Shown here piece after piece: positions 8,636 to 16,029 of a stretch of 64,000 bases of DNA. Made by a program: the position numbers and the translations under genes. Each line of letters starts with the position of its first letter. The stretch's first letter is position 1. Source of the stretch: Rhodobacteraceae bacterium D3-12 (GTDB taxonomy: Bacteria; Pseudomonadota; Alphaproteobacteria; Rhodobacterales; Rhodobacteraceae). Where the stretch lies: the NCBI GenBank assembly GCA_025916135.1, contig CP104793.1, positions 868,001 through 932,000 of the forward strand, given 5' to 3'. The notes beneath the pieces are model-generated. The model saw nothing but the letters and a program-made list of their open reading frames with translations. It ran no database searches and was not told the origin of the DNA.

Positions 8636-8708
8636 GTTTCGGCGGGTTGGCCGCCAGGCGCACGGCGTGGCCGGCGCTTAAACGAAGATCAATAGGGGCA
8701 ACAACATC

Positions 8709-10010
8709 ATGTCAGGCAAGAAAACAGAACTGATCCCAATCGAGGATCTCAAACCATGGGCTCGCAATGCGCGGACCCACTCGAAGAAGCAGGTCCGCCA
8801 GATCGCGGATAGCATCAAGACTTTCGGGTTTACCAATCCGGTCTTGATCGACGAGCGGCGCACGATACTGGCCGGTCACGGTCGGGTCGAAGCGGCAAAG
8901 CAACTCGGCATGGCGGAGGTTCCATGTTTGCGGTTGGATTATATGAGTGCGGATGAAAAGCGCGCCTATGTCTTGGCCGATAATAAGCTCGCCTTGAACG
9001 CCGGCTGGGACGAAGACTTGCTTGCTGCAGAACTTGGTGAGCTGCTGTCGAGCGATTTAGAGTTCGATGTTTCCGTGACCGGGTTTTCTATTCCGGAAAT
9101 TGATGGGCTTTTGGAGACTGTTGCTCCGGAAGACGACGGAGATCCAGACGACGATACTTTGCCTGATGTGGCGCCAGCTCGGGTCCGCGTTGGTGACGTT
9201 TGGCAATTGGGTTCACACCGATTGGTTTGCGGCGATGCGCTGGATCCGCAAGTGGTGGCTACGTTGATGCAGGGAGAGCAGGCCCGCATGGTGTTCAGCG
9301 ATCCGCCGTACAATGTTCCGATCGACGGCCATGTCGGGAACTCGGGCAAGATACAGCACCGTGAATTTGCCATGGCTTCTGGTGAGATGAGCCGGGCTGA
9401 GTTCACTTCGTTCCTGGAGAAGGGTTTGAGCAATCTCGCGGCAAACAGCATGGATGGCGCGATACATTATCTGTGCATGGACTGGCGCCATATGGCTGAA
9501 ATGTTGGAAGCAGGGCAGGGGGTTTATGATGAGTTGAAGAACCTGATTGTCTGGGCCAAGGACAACGGTGGTATGGGGACGTTCTATCGCTCCCGCCACG
9601 AACTGATCTTTGTGTTCAAGAAGGGCAAGGCGCCGCATCTGAACAATTTCGAGCTTGGCCAGCATGGGCGGTATCGAACCAATGTGTGGGAGTATCGCGG
9701 CGCAAACAGTCGTCGTGCCGGGCGGTTGGAGGAGCTTGCCCTACATCCGACGGTCAAACCTGTGCAAATGATTGCTGACGCCATCCGGGATGTTTCTGGA
9801 CGTGGAGACATTGTACTCGATATTTTTGACGGATCGGGATCGACCTTGATTGCTGCACATAAGACGGGTCGCAAGGGATACTTGTGTGAACTGGATCCGA
9901 TTTATTGCGACCGCATTCTAGCGCGATGGGAAGCCTATGCAAATGACGAGGCTGAGCAACTGGTGTGTGGCTGGGCGTCACCTGAAAAACTGTTGGAGGC
10001 CGCAGAATGA
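8709..10010 (+). CDS. ParB/Srx-like nuclease domain fused to a beta-class DNA methyltransferase
   Basis: A 433-residue fusion. Residues 1-90 are a ParB N-terminal-like domain (IPIEDLKPWARNARTHS, GFTNPVLIDERRTILAGHGR, then YVLADNKLALNAGW). Residues 165-425 are an N6-adenine or N4-cytosine methyltransferase: the catalytic DPPYN begins at Asp198, and the SAM-binding FxGSG comes later (DIFDGSGST), an order typical of the beta class. Asp374 replaces the usual small residue; copy 2 has Gly. No restriction gene is adjacent. Such fusions are common in phages and mobile elements. The stop overlaps DUF5681 by four bases. Target sequence unknown. Confidence 0.9.
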   Translation: MSGKKTELIPIEDLKPWARNARTHSKKQVRQIADSIKTFGFTNPVLIDERRTILAGHGRVEAAKQLGMAEVPCLRLDYMSADEKRAYVLADNKLALNAGWDEDLLAAELGELLSSDLEFDVSVTGFSIPEIDGLLETVAPEDDGDPDDDTLPDVAPARVRVGDVWQLGSHRLVCGDALDPQVVATLMQGEQARMVFSDPPYNVPIDGHVGNSGKIQHREFAMASGEMSRAEFTSFLEKGLSNLAANSMDGAIHYLCMDWRHMAEMLEAGQGVYDELKNLIVWAKDNGGMGTFYRSRHELIFVFKKGKAPHLNNFELGQHGRYRTNVWEYRGANSRRAGRLEELALHPTVKPVQMIADAIRDVSGRGDIVLDIFDGSGSTLIAAHKTGRKGYLCELDPIYCDRILARWEAYANDEAEQLVCGWASPEKLLEAAE

Positions 10011-10726
10011 CCCGATCCTCCCCAAAATTGCCAATCCATAAACCGGGATCTGACTATGAAGTCGGCTATGGAAAGCCACCGAAAGCAACCCGGTTCAAAC
10101 CTGGTAGGTCAGGTAACCCCAAAGGCCGACCTCGGGGTGCGAAGAACAAGCGGCCGGGGATGCACGAGGAACGGCTGAAAGATTTGGTCATTGAAGAGGC
10201 GTATCGCGGCGTGACGGTGCGCGATGGCGATCGTAGCGTAACGGTGCCTATGGCGCAGGCCATACTCCGGTCAATGGCGGTAAATGCAGCAAAGGGTCAG
10301 CACCGGGCTCAAAGGCTCTTCGCTGAACTGTTGGCGTCCGTCGAAAGTTCACGAAAGCTGTTGCATGATGAGTATTTCGAGAAAGCTCTGACCTACAAGC
10401 TTGAGTGGGAAAAAGAGCTCAACCGGCGTGCACAACATGGCATCACGCACCTGCCTGATCCTCTGCCTCACCCGAACCAGGTCAAGATCGACATGCGTGA
10501 AGGGACGGTGCATCTCGTTGGACCGTTGACCCTGGAGGAAAAGGCCGAGCTGGATTACTGGCGGGGGCAGAAACCGCTGATCCGGGAAGCGATCGCAAAT
10601 CTAAGGGATGACCTGATCGAAACGGATGATCCCGAGGATCGGGCAAGTATCGAGCACCACATTGGCATAGGGGAACACGTGCTTGAGCAAATCGAAACGG
10701 CGATCCCGGATGACGGTGAGTTCTGA
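10007..10726 (+). CDS. DUF5681 domain-containing protein
   Basis: A 239-residue protein. The family hallmark is at residues 20-45: YGKPPKATRFKPGRSGNPKG followed by RPRGAKNK, a basic glycine-rich stretch likely to contact nucleic acid. The rest is mostly helical and charged. ATG overlaps the methyltransferase stop (ATGA), so the two are coupled. DUF5681 genes usually sit beside ParB-methyltransferase or terminase-like genes in mobile elements, hinting at a DNA-packaging or small-terminase-like origin; I hold that loosely. Copy 2 is broken by a one-base deletion at codon 175. Confidence 0.85.
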   Translation: MTRSSPKLPIHKPGSDYEVGYGKPPKATRFKPGRSGNPKGRPRGAKNKRPGMHEERLKDLVIEEAYRGVTVRDGDRSVTVPMAQAILRSMAVNAAKGQHRAQRLFAELLASVESSRKLLHDEYFEKALTYKLEWEKELNRRAQHGITHLPDPLPHPNQVKIDMREGTVHLVGPLTLEEKAELDYWRGQKPLIREAIANLRDDLIETDDPEDRASIEHHIGIGEHVLEQIETAIPDDGEF

Positions 10727-10733
10727 AAGTTAA

Positions 10734-10757
10734 TGGAGCGGGCGCTGGCCCGCTCCA
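10734..10757 (+). terminator. Terminator-like hairpin at the right end of element copy 1
   Basis: TGGAGCGGGC (10734-10743) pairs perfectly with GCCCGCTCCA (10748-10757) around a GCTG loop, seven bases after the DUF5681 stop. There is no T-run, so termination would be weak or factor-assisted. In copy 2 one arm carries a mismatch. Confidence 0.5.
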
Positions 10758-10898
10758 ATGGTTCAAATCTGTCGCATTTTTGCTGGCCTATCCTTGCATA
10801 GTGGTCAGCAGCAATGGGAAATAATCTCGCCGCGAAGGCGATCCTGCAGTCGCGCGAGTATTGGCAGGTCACTACCCTACATCGCGGCAGAAAAGCGC

Positions 10899-11043
10899 GT
10901 GCATAGCCACCTGGTTGAGAGCCTGTATGTGCGCATGCGCGAGGAGTGCCTGAACGGTCTCGTGTTCCCGTATGCGCGCAACGCATGCCGTATGATTGCG
11001 GCGAAGCGTGCAGACCATAGTAACTACTTCCGCCCAGGCTACA
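10899..11043 (+). pseudogene. Remnant of an IS3-family transposase orfB
   Basis: The frame reads SHLVESLYVRMREECLN, then NACRMIAAKRADHSNYFRPG. This matches the catalytic-Glu region of IS3-family orfB proteins (FIESFNGRLRDECLN ... WRxDYNxxRPH), heavily mutated. Flanking sequence on both sides (10758-11080) shows no other gene. It lies just outside the right end of element copy 1. Confidence 0.5.
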
Positions 11044-11080
11044 CTGCGAGATTGTGGATCGCGACCGCCGCTGTATCGCA

Positions 11081-11317
11081 TCACGTGCGTCGAACAGAAT
11101 TCCCGCCAGCGATGATCCCGTTTATCATTTCAGCGACGGCCCTGTGCCTTTCCATTTCGAGTTCGGTGCCAAGGGCGTTCACATGGGTCGCCGCGGCGTC
11201 ACGAAGAACCCCCGCGACCTCGTGCTCGGGCAGCAACCCGTGATCGTTCATGGCAAGCAGGAGCGCCTCGCAGATCGATAGGGCGGCCTGGCCTGCATGT
11301 TCGCTTGCAGTGGACAT
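11081..11317 (-). CDS. Hypothetical protein
   Basis: A 78-residue, mainly helical, soluble protein (MSTASEHAGQAALSICEALL, later LPEHEVAGVLRDAAATH). The ATG at 11317 is preceded by an excellent ribosome site (GGAAGGAAAC), better than upstream candidates. No membrane segment or cysteine motif. Divergent from the Crp/Fnr gene at 11469. I do not recognise the family, although similar small helical proteins are frequent beside Crp/Fnr regulators in roseobacters (from memory). Confidence 0.65.
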   Translation of the reverse strand: MSTASEHAGQAALSICEALLLAMNDHGLLPEHEVAGVLRDAAATHVNALGTELEMERHRAVAEMINGIIAGGNSVRRT

Positions 11318-11468
11318 CTGAGTTTCCTTCCTTGGCATCGTGAACCTGAGAGAAGGTAGGATTGAGATGCATCCGTACATTTCGCATGAAATGCTCTATG
11401 CTGGACTGATCCAGAGCAGTGCCCGAGTAAATTTCTGCTTTTGGGGCACGACACGCCGGGAGGCCCCC

Positions 11469-12203
11469 TTGACATCAGTTGAACACAGCCCCCTGATCCG
11501 CAAGCTCTCGGCCTTCGTCGCCCTGTCGGAGGTCGAGCTAACCGTGCTTGAACGACTTCATCAGCGTTGCCGCTCCTTCGTAGCGGGGCGTGATATGGTG
11601 CATCAGGGGCAGTCGGCTCAGGCTGCTTATATTCTGTCCGCGGGTTGGGTCTGTTCCTACAAACTGCAGGCCGACGGGACCCGGCAGATTGTGGATTTCC
11701 AAGTGCCGGGGGATTTTCTCGGGCTGCGGAGCGTCCTTTTGCGCACGTCGGACCATAGCTTCGAACCCATTGTCGACATCGAGGCTGCGGAGGTGCTGAA
11801 GAGCGACCTTCTTGATGCATTCGCGCAGACGCCGCGCCTTGCAACGGCCATACTCTGGGCGGTGTCACGGGACGAAGCGATGGTCGTGGAACATCTCGTC
11901 GGAATCGGTCGGCGTGATGCGGACGCCCGCATGACGCATTTTCTGTTGGAGCTGGGATCGCGGCTTGCGCTGGTGGGCATGGGGACTAAGGATGGATACG
12001 ACTGCCCGCTGACCCAGTACCACCTCGCGGATGTGCTGGGACTGAGTGCCATCCACGTGAACCGCGTTCTGCGCCAGCTTCGCGAGAGTGGACTGGTGAC
12101 CTTTCGGGACGGTCGCGTGACGTTTCACGACTATGATGGCCTGGTGGATCTTGCCGAGTTCGATCCGGCATATCTGGACCAGACCGGACCGCTCCTGAAG
12201 TGA
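11469..12203 (+). CDS. Crp/Fnr-family transcriptional regulator
   Basis: Residues 20-120 form a cyclic-nucleotide-binding-like beta-roll (GRDMVHQGQSAQAAYILSAG, then GDFLGLRSVL). A dimerisation helix follows, then a winged helix with QYHLADVLGLSAIHVNRVLR as the recognition region. The cysteines that bind the FNR iron-sulfur cluster are absent. I prefer the TTG at 11469, six bases after GGGAGG; it starts LTSVEHSPLIRKLSAFVALS, the usual N-terminus. A GTG at 11340 would add 43 residues without similarity. Ligand and targets unknown. Confidence 0.85.
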   Translation: MTSVEHSPLIRKLSAFVALSEVELTVLERLHQRCRSFVAGRDMVHQGQSAQAAYILSAGWVCSYKLQADGTRQIVDFQVPGDFLGLRSVLLRTSDHSFEPIVDIEAAEVLKSDLLDAFAQTPRLATAILWAVSRDEAMVVEHLVGIGRRDADARMTHFLLELGSRLALVGMGTKDGYDCPLTQYHLADVLGLSAIHVNRVLRQLRESGLVTFRDGRVTFHDYDGLVDLAEFDPAYLDQTGPLLK

Positions 12204-12261
12204 GGGGGCCGCCCTCCGTTGCTCGGCAGGCGACCCCAAGTATCACATCAGACGATGGCGT

Positions 12262-12455
12262 TCACGCGAGGGCGTGGGTCGCAGCATCGAGTTCCTTGTT
12301 GGTCTCGGCGTCGTTCTTGGCCGTGTTGGCCTTCTCGGCCGCCTGGTAATGCTGCAGCGCCGCGTCTTTCTAGGGGCCAGAGGGCGCTGACGTCAAACAC
12401 ACGCGGCCTTCACGGACTTCATCTTCTCGGCAGTCTTGGTCTGTTCGGGAGTCAT
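12262..12455 (-). pseudogene. Broken paralog of the small EKMKSVKA protein encoded at 20695
   Basis: From ATG 12455 (RBS GGAAAGGACA) the frame reads MTPEQTKTAEKMKSVKAAC, then stops. In another frame it continues DAALQHYQAAEKANTAKNDA and ETNKELDAATHALA to a TGA. The intact paralog reads EKMKSVKASC ... QAWRHYNAAEAAHKANDD ... ELDAASKALA. One missing base plus a TAG in place of a Lys codon separate the halves. The repaired length is 64 residues, against 62 for the paralog. Both genes share the same ribosome-site context and a structured leader. Confidence 0.6.
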
Positions 12456-12488
12456 TGGAATTGTCCTTTCCTTCACGCTCTGAGAATA

Positions 12489-12541
12489 AGAAGCGTGTCG
12501 ACATGCCAACCTTTTTGGGATCGGCACGCCCACACGCTTCT
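12489..12541 (-). promoter_or_regulatory. Hairpin in the leader of the small EKMKSVKA gene
   Basis: AGAAGCGTGT (12489-12498) and ACACGCTTCT (12532-12541) form a perfect 10-bp stem. The 33-base loop holds a second inverted repeat (TGCC/GGCA). It lies 34 bases upstream of the start at 12455, in its untranslated leader or promoter. The paralog at 20695 also has strong leader hairpins, with different sequence. Confidence 0.4.
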
Positions 12542-12668
12542 CAGGTACTCGGAAAAATGCACCACCGAAAGTTCGGCGGACACGTCTCATCTAACCAGCG
12601 TCGAAGCCACGCCGCACTGACGCAGATTGGTCCCGACGCCTGCGGCAGGTCGGTAGCCCATGCGCTTC

Positions 12669-13082
12669 TCAACTCATCGCAGTTTGCTGGTGGCAAATCC
12701 TCAGCCAAGTGTCCTCATCGTTGAGATAGGTAGAGGCACAGAGGGCCTCGTAGATCGGCACATCGGGTTTCTCTGCCGAGACGCGATAGGTGAGAATGGC
12801 GATGTCATGACACCGCATCAAGCGTCGTTCGGCCATGACAACGGTGCGCCAGCCGGTCCTTTCACGAAGGTGGGTCCAAATCTCGTCGCCTTGGAGGATG
12901 ACGGGCGGATAAGTGAAGACCATGACGGCGTTGGTCGCAGTCGTTGCTCGCGCGTTGTCGGCGCCACTGGTCCAGAAGTATTCCTCCATGTCCCAGAGAA
13001 CGCCCTGTTCGCGAGGCGATAGCGTGCCGGTCTTGTGTGCCGCATGTGCCGGTCTGCCCATGGTTGCGGTTGAGACGGTCAT
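12669..13082 (-). CDS. NTF2-like (SnoaL/DUF4440-type) protein
   Basis: A 137-residue single-domain protein with a cone-fold pattern: an N-terminal helix (VLWDMEEYFWTSGADNARAT), then MVFTYPPVILQGDEIWTHLR, HDIAILTYRVSAE and YEALCASTYLNDEDTWLRIC before HQQT. This fits the nuclear transport factor 2 superfamily, whose members may be enzymes or small-molecule binders. No signal peptide. It starts inside the stop codon of the gene at 13079-13504, forming a two-gene operon. Ligand unknown. Confidence 0.7.
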   Translation of the reverse strand: MTVSTATMGRPAHAAHKTGTLSPREQGVLWDMEEYFWTSGADNARATTATNAVMVFTYPPVILQGDEIWTHLRERTGWRTVVMAERRLMRCHDIAILTYRVSAEKPDVPIYEALCASTYLNDEDTWLRICHQQTAMS

Positions 13083-13504
13083 TCGCCTGACCCCGACCCG
13101 CCAACCATGAACATCTGAAACAGCAAAAAGATGATAGCGAGCACGGCCCAGATCGCGCCGCTTGTTCCCGGGCGGCCATCGGCCACCGTCGAGGCAGTTC
13201 GCTTCAGGGCACCTGGCGTCGGGTCTTGCGGAAGCAGCTGGCTCAGGTCTCGTGCGACCCTGCCGTGATCGCTTGCGAGTGTGGGAACATCCCGAAATCG
13301 GGCAAGCAGCGTTCCCAACCGCGCTCGCGCGGCATCGTGCCCCAGCATGACCAGTTCAGCGGTTTCCTTCCATGGATCGAGGCCAAGCCGCGCGAGCGTG
13401 GAGAGCACAGTCACGGCATAGCCGTTTCGGTCCTCGCCGACGGAGGCATGGAGAAACCGATCGAATTCGGGCGGGTGCGGGTTGAGTACATTGGAGTCGG
13501 CCAT
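13079..13504 (-). CDS. Hypothetical protein with a C-terminal membrane anchor
   Basis: A 141-residue protein. Residues 1-115 are soluble and helical (FDRFLHASVGEDRNGYAVTV, then LSTLARLGLDPWKE). Residues 118-134 are a membrane segment (AIWAVLAIIFLLFQMFMVGG), followed by a short GSGSGE tail. The ATG at 13504 follows GAAAGGA; an upstream start (MKGLA) is less likely. The stop overlaps the NTF2-like start by four bases. I recall similar proteins with this tail in roseobacters but know no function. Confidence 0.7.
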   Translation of the reverse strand: MADSNVLNPHPPEFDRFLHASVGEDRNGYAVTVLSTLARLGLDPWKETAELVMLGHDAARARLGTLLARFRDVPTLASDHGRVARDLSQLLPQDPTPGALKRTASTVADGRPGTSGAIWAVLAIIFLLFQMFMVGGSGSGE

Positions 13505-13776
13505 AGCCAATCCTTTCAAGGGTTGCAGGAATGCAGATCATCCCTGTTTTCCAAAGTGTATGCGCAGGTCAGTCCTCGCGCGCTTACACAGGTCAGTGCC
13601 CGAAAACCTCTCCAGGGAGTTCGCTACCCGCGCGGCGTCCGGGACTAACATGTGTCAGCACCAGTGGCACGGTTCTGATGTACAAGAAGAGAAATCGTTC
13701 GACCGGTCAGGTCCGGAAACCAAGGGACCGTCAATATTGGCGAGCGACAAATCTGCCAAAATCGTGGAGGCCAAAG

Positions 13777-14262
13777 ATGAGCGTGCGTTCATCCAGTTTG
13801 AGGGTGACTTTCCTGCACCCGTTCAGCCTAGCCGATTTTCCGGACGAACTTCCGGCCGGGGACTACGAAGTCTTGATTCAGGAGGAACTTCTCCGCGGGC
13901 AAGGTTTCGAAACGTATCAGAGGACGGCGACCCATATGACCGTTCCTGGCAGAGGGGATCGGGCGGGTTGGATGGAACTGCACACGATATCAGAGCGCGA
14001 CCTGAATGAGGCGCTGAGCCGGGATCAAGGTCTGACAGAGATAAACTACAGCGACATGATCTCGGACGACACAACGCTTGTCCTGACGACGGACAGCGAT
14101 CTGTTCCGGTTCCGGCGCGGCATGCAGGTCGAGGCAGATCCCTTCCTCGACCCCGGCAGCGACCTGGGCGATGGTGGCGTGGCGTCAACCGGCAGGGCCC
14201 GGCCAGCGCAAAACCCCGTGTCGCCAATCGTGACACAGGCGGAGGTTGAAGTAGGCCGCTAG
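13777..14262 (+). CDS. LPAG-motif family protein, member 1
   Basis: A 161-residue protein whose N-terminus carries VTFLHPFSLADFPDELPAGD followed by YEVLIQEE. This same motif (aromatic-PF-x5-DE-LPAG-x-Y/R-x-V) opens the proteins at 17178 and 42499. Then come FETYQRTATHMTVPG and ELHTISERDLNEALSRDQ. The C-terminal third is low complexity. The ATG at 13777 follows GTGGAGG; the longer frame from 13531 lacks family similarity. No signal peptide. I do not recognise the family. Its repeated linkage to the cysteine-repeat protein genes (15216, 41320) is the best clue to its role. Confidence 0.7.
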   Translation: MSVRSSSLRVTFLHPFSLADFPDELPAGDYEVLIQEELLRGQGFETYQRTATHMTVPGRGDRAGWMELHTISERDLNEALSRDQGLTEINYSDMISDDTTLVLTTDSDLFRFRRGMQVEADPFLDPGSDLGDGGVASTGRARPAQNPVSPIVTQAEVEVGR

Positions 14263-14362
14263 GTTCATGGTGGAAGGTTTCAAGCATGATTAGAGAGGGT
14301 ATCAAGCGGGAAGCACGTCAATGACACCTGGACCACCGCGGTCGGTTTCTGTCCGCTTCTGA

Positions 14363-14538
14363 GCAAGACACACCCACTTAAATTCCGTGCCCCTAACCTG
14401 GGCCAGCGCACGATTTACGCTTGGCTGGTAGGTAGATGGCAAGAGCTGGATCGCGATGAGGCGAGGGCCTGCCTGCACACGCTCGAGCACACGAGATCCA
14501 GCGTCACACTACGCAGCGTGAAGGACGACAAGCCATGA
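14363..14538 (+). other. Open frame without a start codon, possibly a gene remnant
   Basis: This frame reads LGQRTIYAWLVGRWQELDRD and EARACLHTLEHTRSS, has a coding-like composition, and ends in a TGA overlapping the ATG of the next gene (14535). That is the coupling expected of a real upstream gene. No ATG, GTG or TTG with a ribosome site opens it, so the 5' part may be lost or frameshifted. The rest of 14263-14534 shows nothing. Confidence 0.3.
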
Positions 14539-15014
14539 CATCAGTGAAAAATCTCACCAGGACGGCCGCAGAGACAACCAATCTTGAACGGCGCGTGTTG
14601 GCCCATGAACGGATCCTGCAAGCTTTGATCGCTTACATGGCCCGGACGGAGCCGCGGTTCATCGATCACTTGAGAGGACGGTTCGTCGAGCCGATGAGTA
14701 TGGCCCGGCACGAACATGACCACCGCGAAACGGATGATTACGCGGAAGAATTCATTCGCGCCGTGATGCTCCTCGGAGAAGCGCGCGCGCCCAACGCGAA
14801 GGAGCCGGAAATGACCAACATGAAACCCGTGCAGCTGAAAAGCAAAGGTGGACAGGGTTCTTCCATGAACAGGCCACCGCAGCGCGGTGGAGTTCAGGTG
14901 CGCGAAAGAAACGGTATTTGGGAGGTACAGGTCGATGGCAAGTTCCGCGGCGACTACCACCAGAAGGAACATGCTCTTGCAGCTGCAGCCTTGCACAGAT
15001 TGTCGCCCCGATGA
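14535..15014 (+). CDS. Hypothetical protein with a DUF2188-like C-terminus
   Basis: A 159-residue protein. Residues 1-85 are helical (LERRVLAHERILQALIAYMA, then FIDHLRGRFVEPMSM). A flexible linker follows. Residues 118-157 read VQVRERNGIWEVQVDGKFRG and then DYHQKEHALAAAALHRL, which has the shape of the DUF2188 fold: a WEV strand, a DG turn, and a helix rich in Ala. The ATG follows GAAGGA and overlaps the end of an open frame upstream. Function unknown. Confidence 0.65.
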   Translation: MTSVKNLTRTAAETTNLERRVLAHERILQALIAYMARTEPRFIDHLRGRFVEPMSMARHEHDHRETDDYAEEFIRAVMLLGEARAPNAKEPEMTNMKPVQLKSKGGQGSSMNRPPQRGGVQVRERNGIWEVQVDGKFRGDYHQKEHALAAAALHRLSPR

Positions 15015-15215
15015 CCGGTAGCTTTCGTCCGACAGTTTCGCAGGACTTCGCGATCCAGGTGGCCGAGAACGAAGGCATGCCAACGAAACCGAATTCCGAG
15101 GGGCTCCCCGCCACCGCCCGCGCCAACTCGACGGCTGACCGGAACGCTCACGCTTGGGCCAGCGAAGACACGCGGGGCAACCGGCGGACTCTGGTCCGCC
15201 AAGGAGAAAGCGGCG

Positions 15216-15998
15216 ATGAGACATCCGCTGGCGAGGCTGATCGCGGGGACGGCAGTTATAGCGGGTGTGATCGCGTCTTTCGCCTTCCCCGTTCTCGCGC
15301 AGGATGGCACGGGCCCAATGCCTGAGAACGCCCAGCCGCGCAGCTATGGTGGCGGGTGGGTCTGCGATCTTGGTTACCGGGTGGCGGGCACCGAATGCCT
15401 TGCGCTCGACATCCCCGAGCATGCCTATCCAACCGGGCGCTCCTTCGGGACGGGTTGGAAGTGCGACCGCGGGTATGAGGAGGTAAACGGGATATCCTGC
15501 AATTTCATCCCGCTGCCCGCCAATGCCTTCCTCCGGTCTTCCGGCTACGATTGGCAATGCGAACGCGGGTTCCGGCAGGAGAACGAGGCATGCGTGCCCA
15601 TCGTAATTCCCGAGCGCGCCTATCTGACAGAAGACAGCTCGGGAACGGGATGGACCTGTGATCGTGGCTATGAGGCTCTTGCAGGAACATGTTCGCCGAT
15701 TGCCGTGCCAGCGAACGCATATTTGACCAACGCAAACTATGGCGCCGCCTGGGTTTGCGAGCGAGGCTTCGTCAAGATCGACGACCGATGCGAAGCCGTT
15801 GTTTTGCCTGCCAACGCGTTTCTCGACCAAGCATCCTATGGACCTGGCTGGAGCTGTGATCGTGGGTACGAGCCGCTGAGCGGTTCCTGCGTCTCTATCG
15901 ATCTGCCGGAGAACGCCTATCTCGACCGATCCGGAACCCGGTGGGGCTGCAATCGAGGCTTACGGCTCTCCGATGCGATGTGCATCCTTGCACGGTGA
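15216..15998 (+). CDS. Secreted cysteine-rich protein of seven tandem repeats, member 1
   Basis: A 260-residue protein with a signal peptide (residues 1-29, ending FAFPVLA-QD). The mature part is seven tandem repeats of about 33 residues with the pattern [IVL]-P-x-N/E-A-[YF]-L ... YG-x-x-W-x-C-x-R-G-[YF] ... C-x-x-[IV]. Each repeat has one Trp and two Cys, so each may hold one disulfide. Repeats 3 and 7 are shorter. The protein at 41320 has the same order of long and short repeats. I know no characterised homolog. A transglutaminase gene lies 31 bases downstream. Role inferred only as an exported binding or structural protein. Confidence 0.8.
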   Translation: MRHPLARLIAGTAVIAGVIASFAFPVLAQDGTGPMPENAQPRSYGGGWVCDLGYRVAGTECLALDIPEHAYPTGRSFGTGWKCDRGYEEVNGISCNFIPLPANAFLRSSGYDWQCERGFRQENEACVPIVIPERAYLTEDSSGTGWTCDRGYEALAGTCSPIAVPANAYLTNANYGAAWVCERGFVKIDDRCEAVVLPANAFLDQASYGPGWSCDRGYEPLSGSCVSIDLPENAYLDRSGTRWGCNRGLRLSDAMCILAR

Positions 15999-16029
15999 TG
16001 CGGATTTTTCTCGTCGTGGCGGGTCCGCC

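Larger units (their letters stand above)
5501..10757 (+). mobile_element. 5.26-kb serine-recombinase element, copy 1
   Basis: This segment recurs at 43229-48484. Comparing the two by eye, I find single-base differences at about 5757 (T/G), 6010 (T/C), 8106 (C/T) and 9829 (A/G), and one missing T in copy 2 near 10530. Cargo in order: DUF3489, DUF2924, a large serine recombinase, a regulatory gap, a ParB-methyltransferase, and DUF5681. The left limit starts at GCAGCGAAGG inside a dispersed repeat. The right limit is a hairpin after DUF5681. No terminal inverted repeats or target duplication are visible, which fits a site-specific recombinase rather than a DDE transposase. Confidence 0.85.

Noticed and set aside
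8982-9451. 161-codon Ser-rich frame antisense to the methyltransferase
   Set aside because: Low-complexity shadow of the coding strand with no ribosome site.
8709-10010. Complete restriction-modification system
   Set aside because: The methyltransferase has no endonuclease partner; its neighbours are DUF5681 and a recombinase, and the ParB-like domain suggests an orphan mobile-element enzyme.
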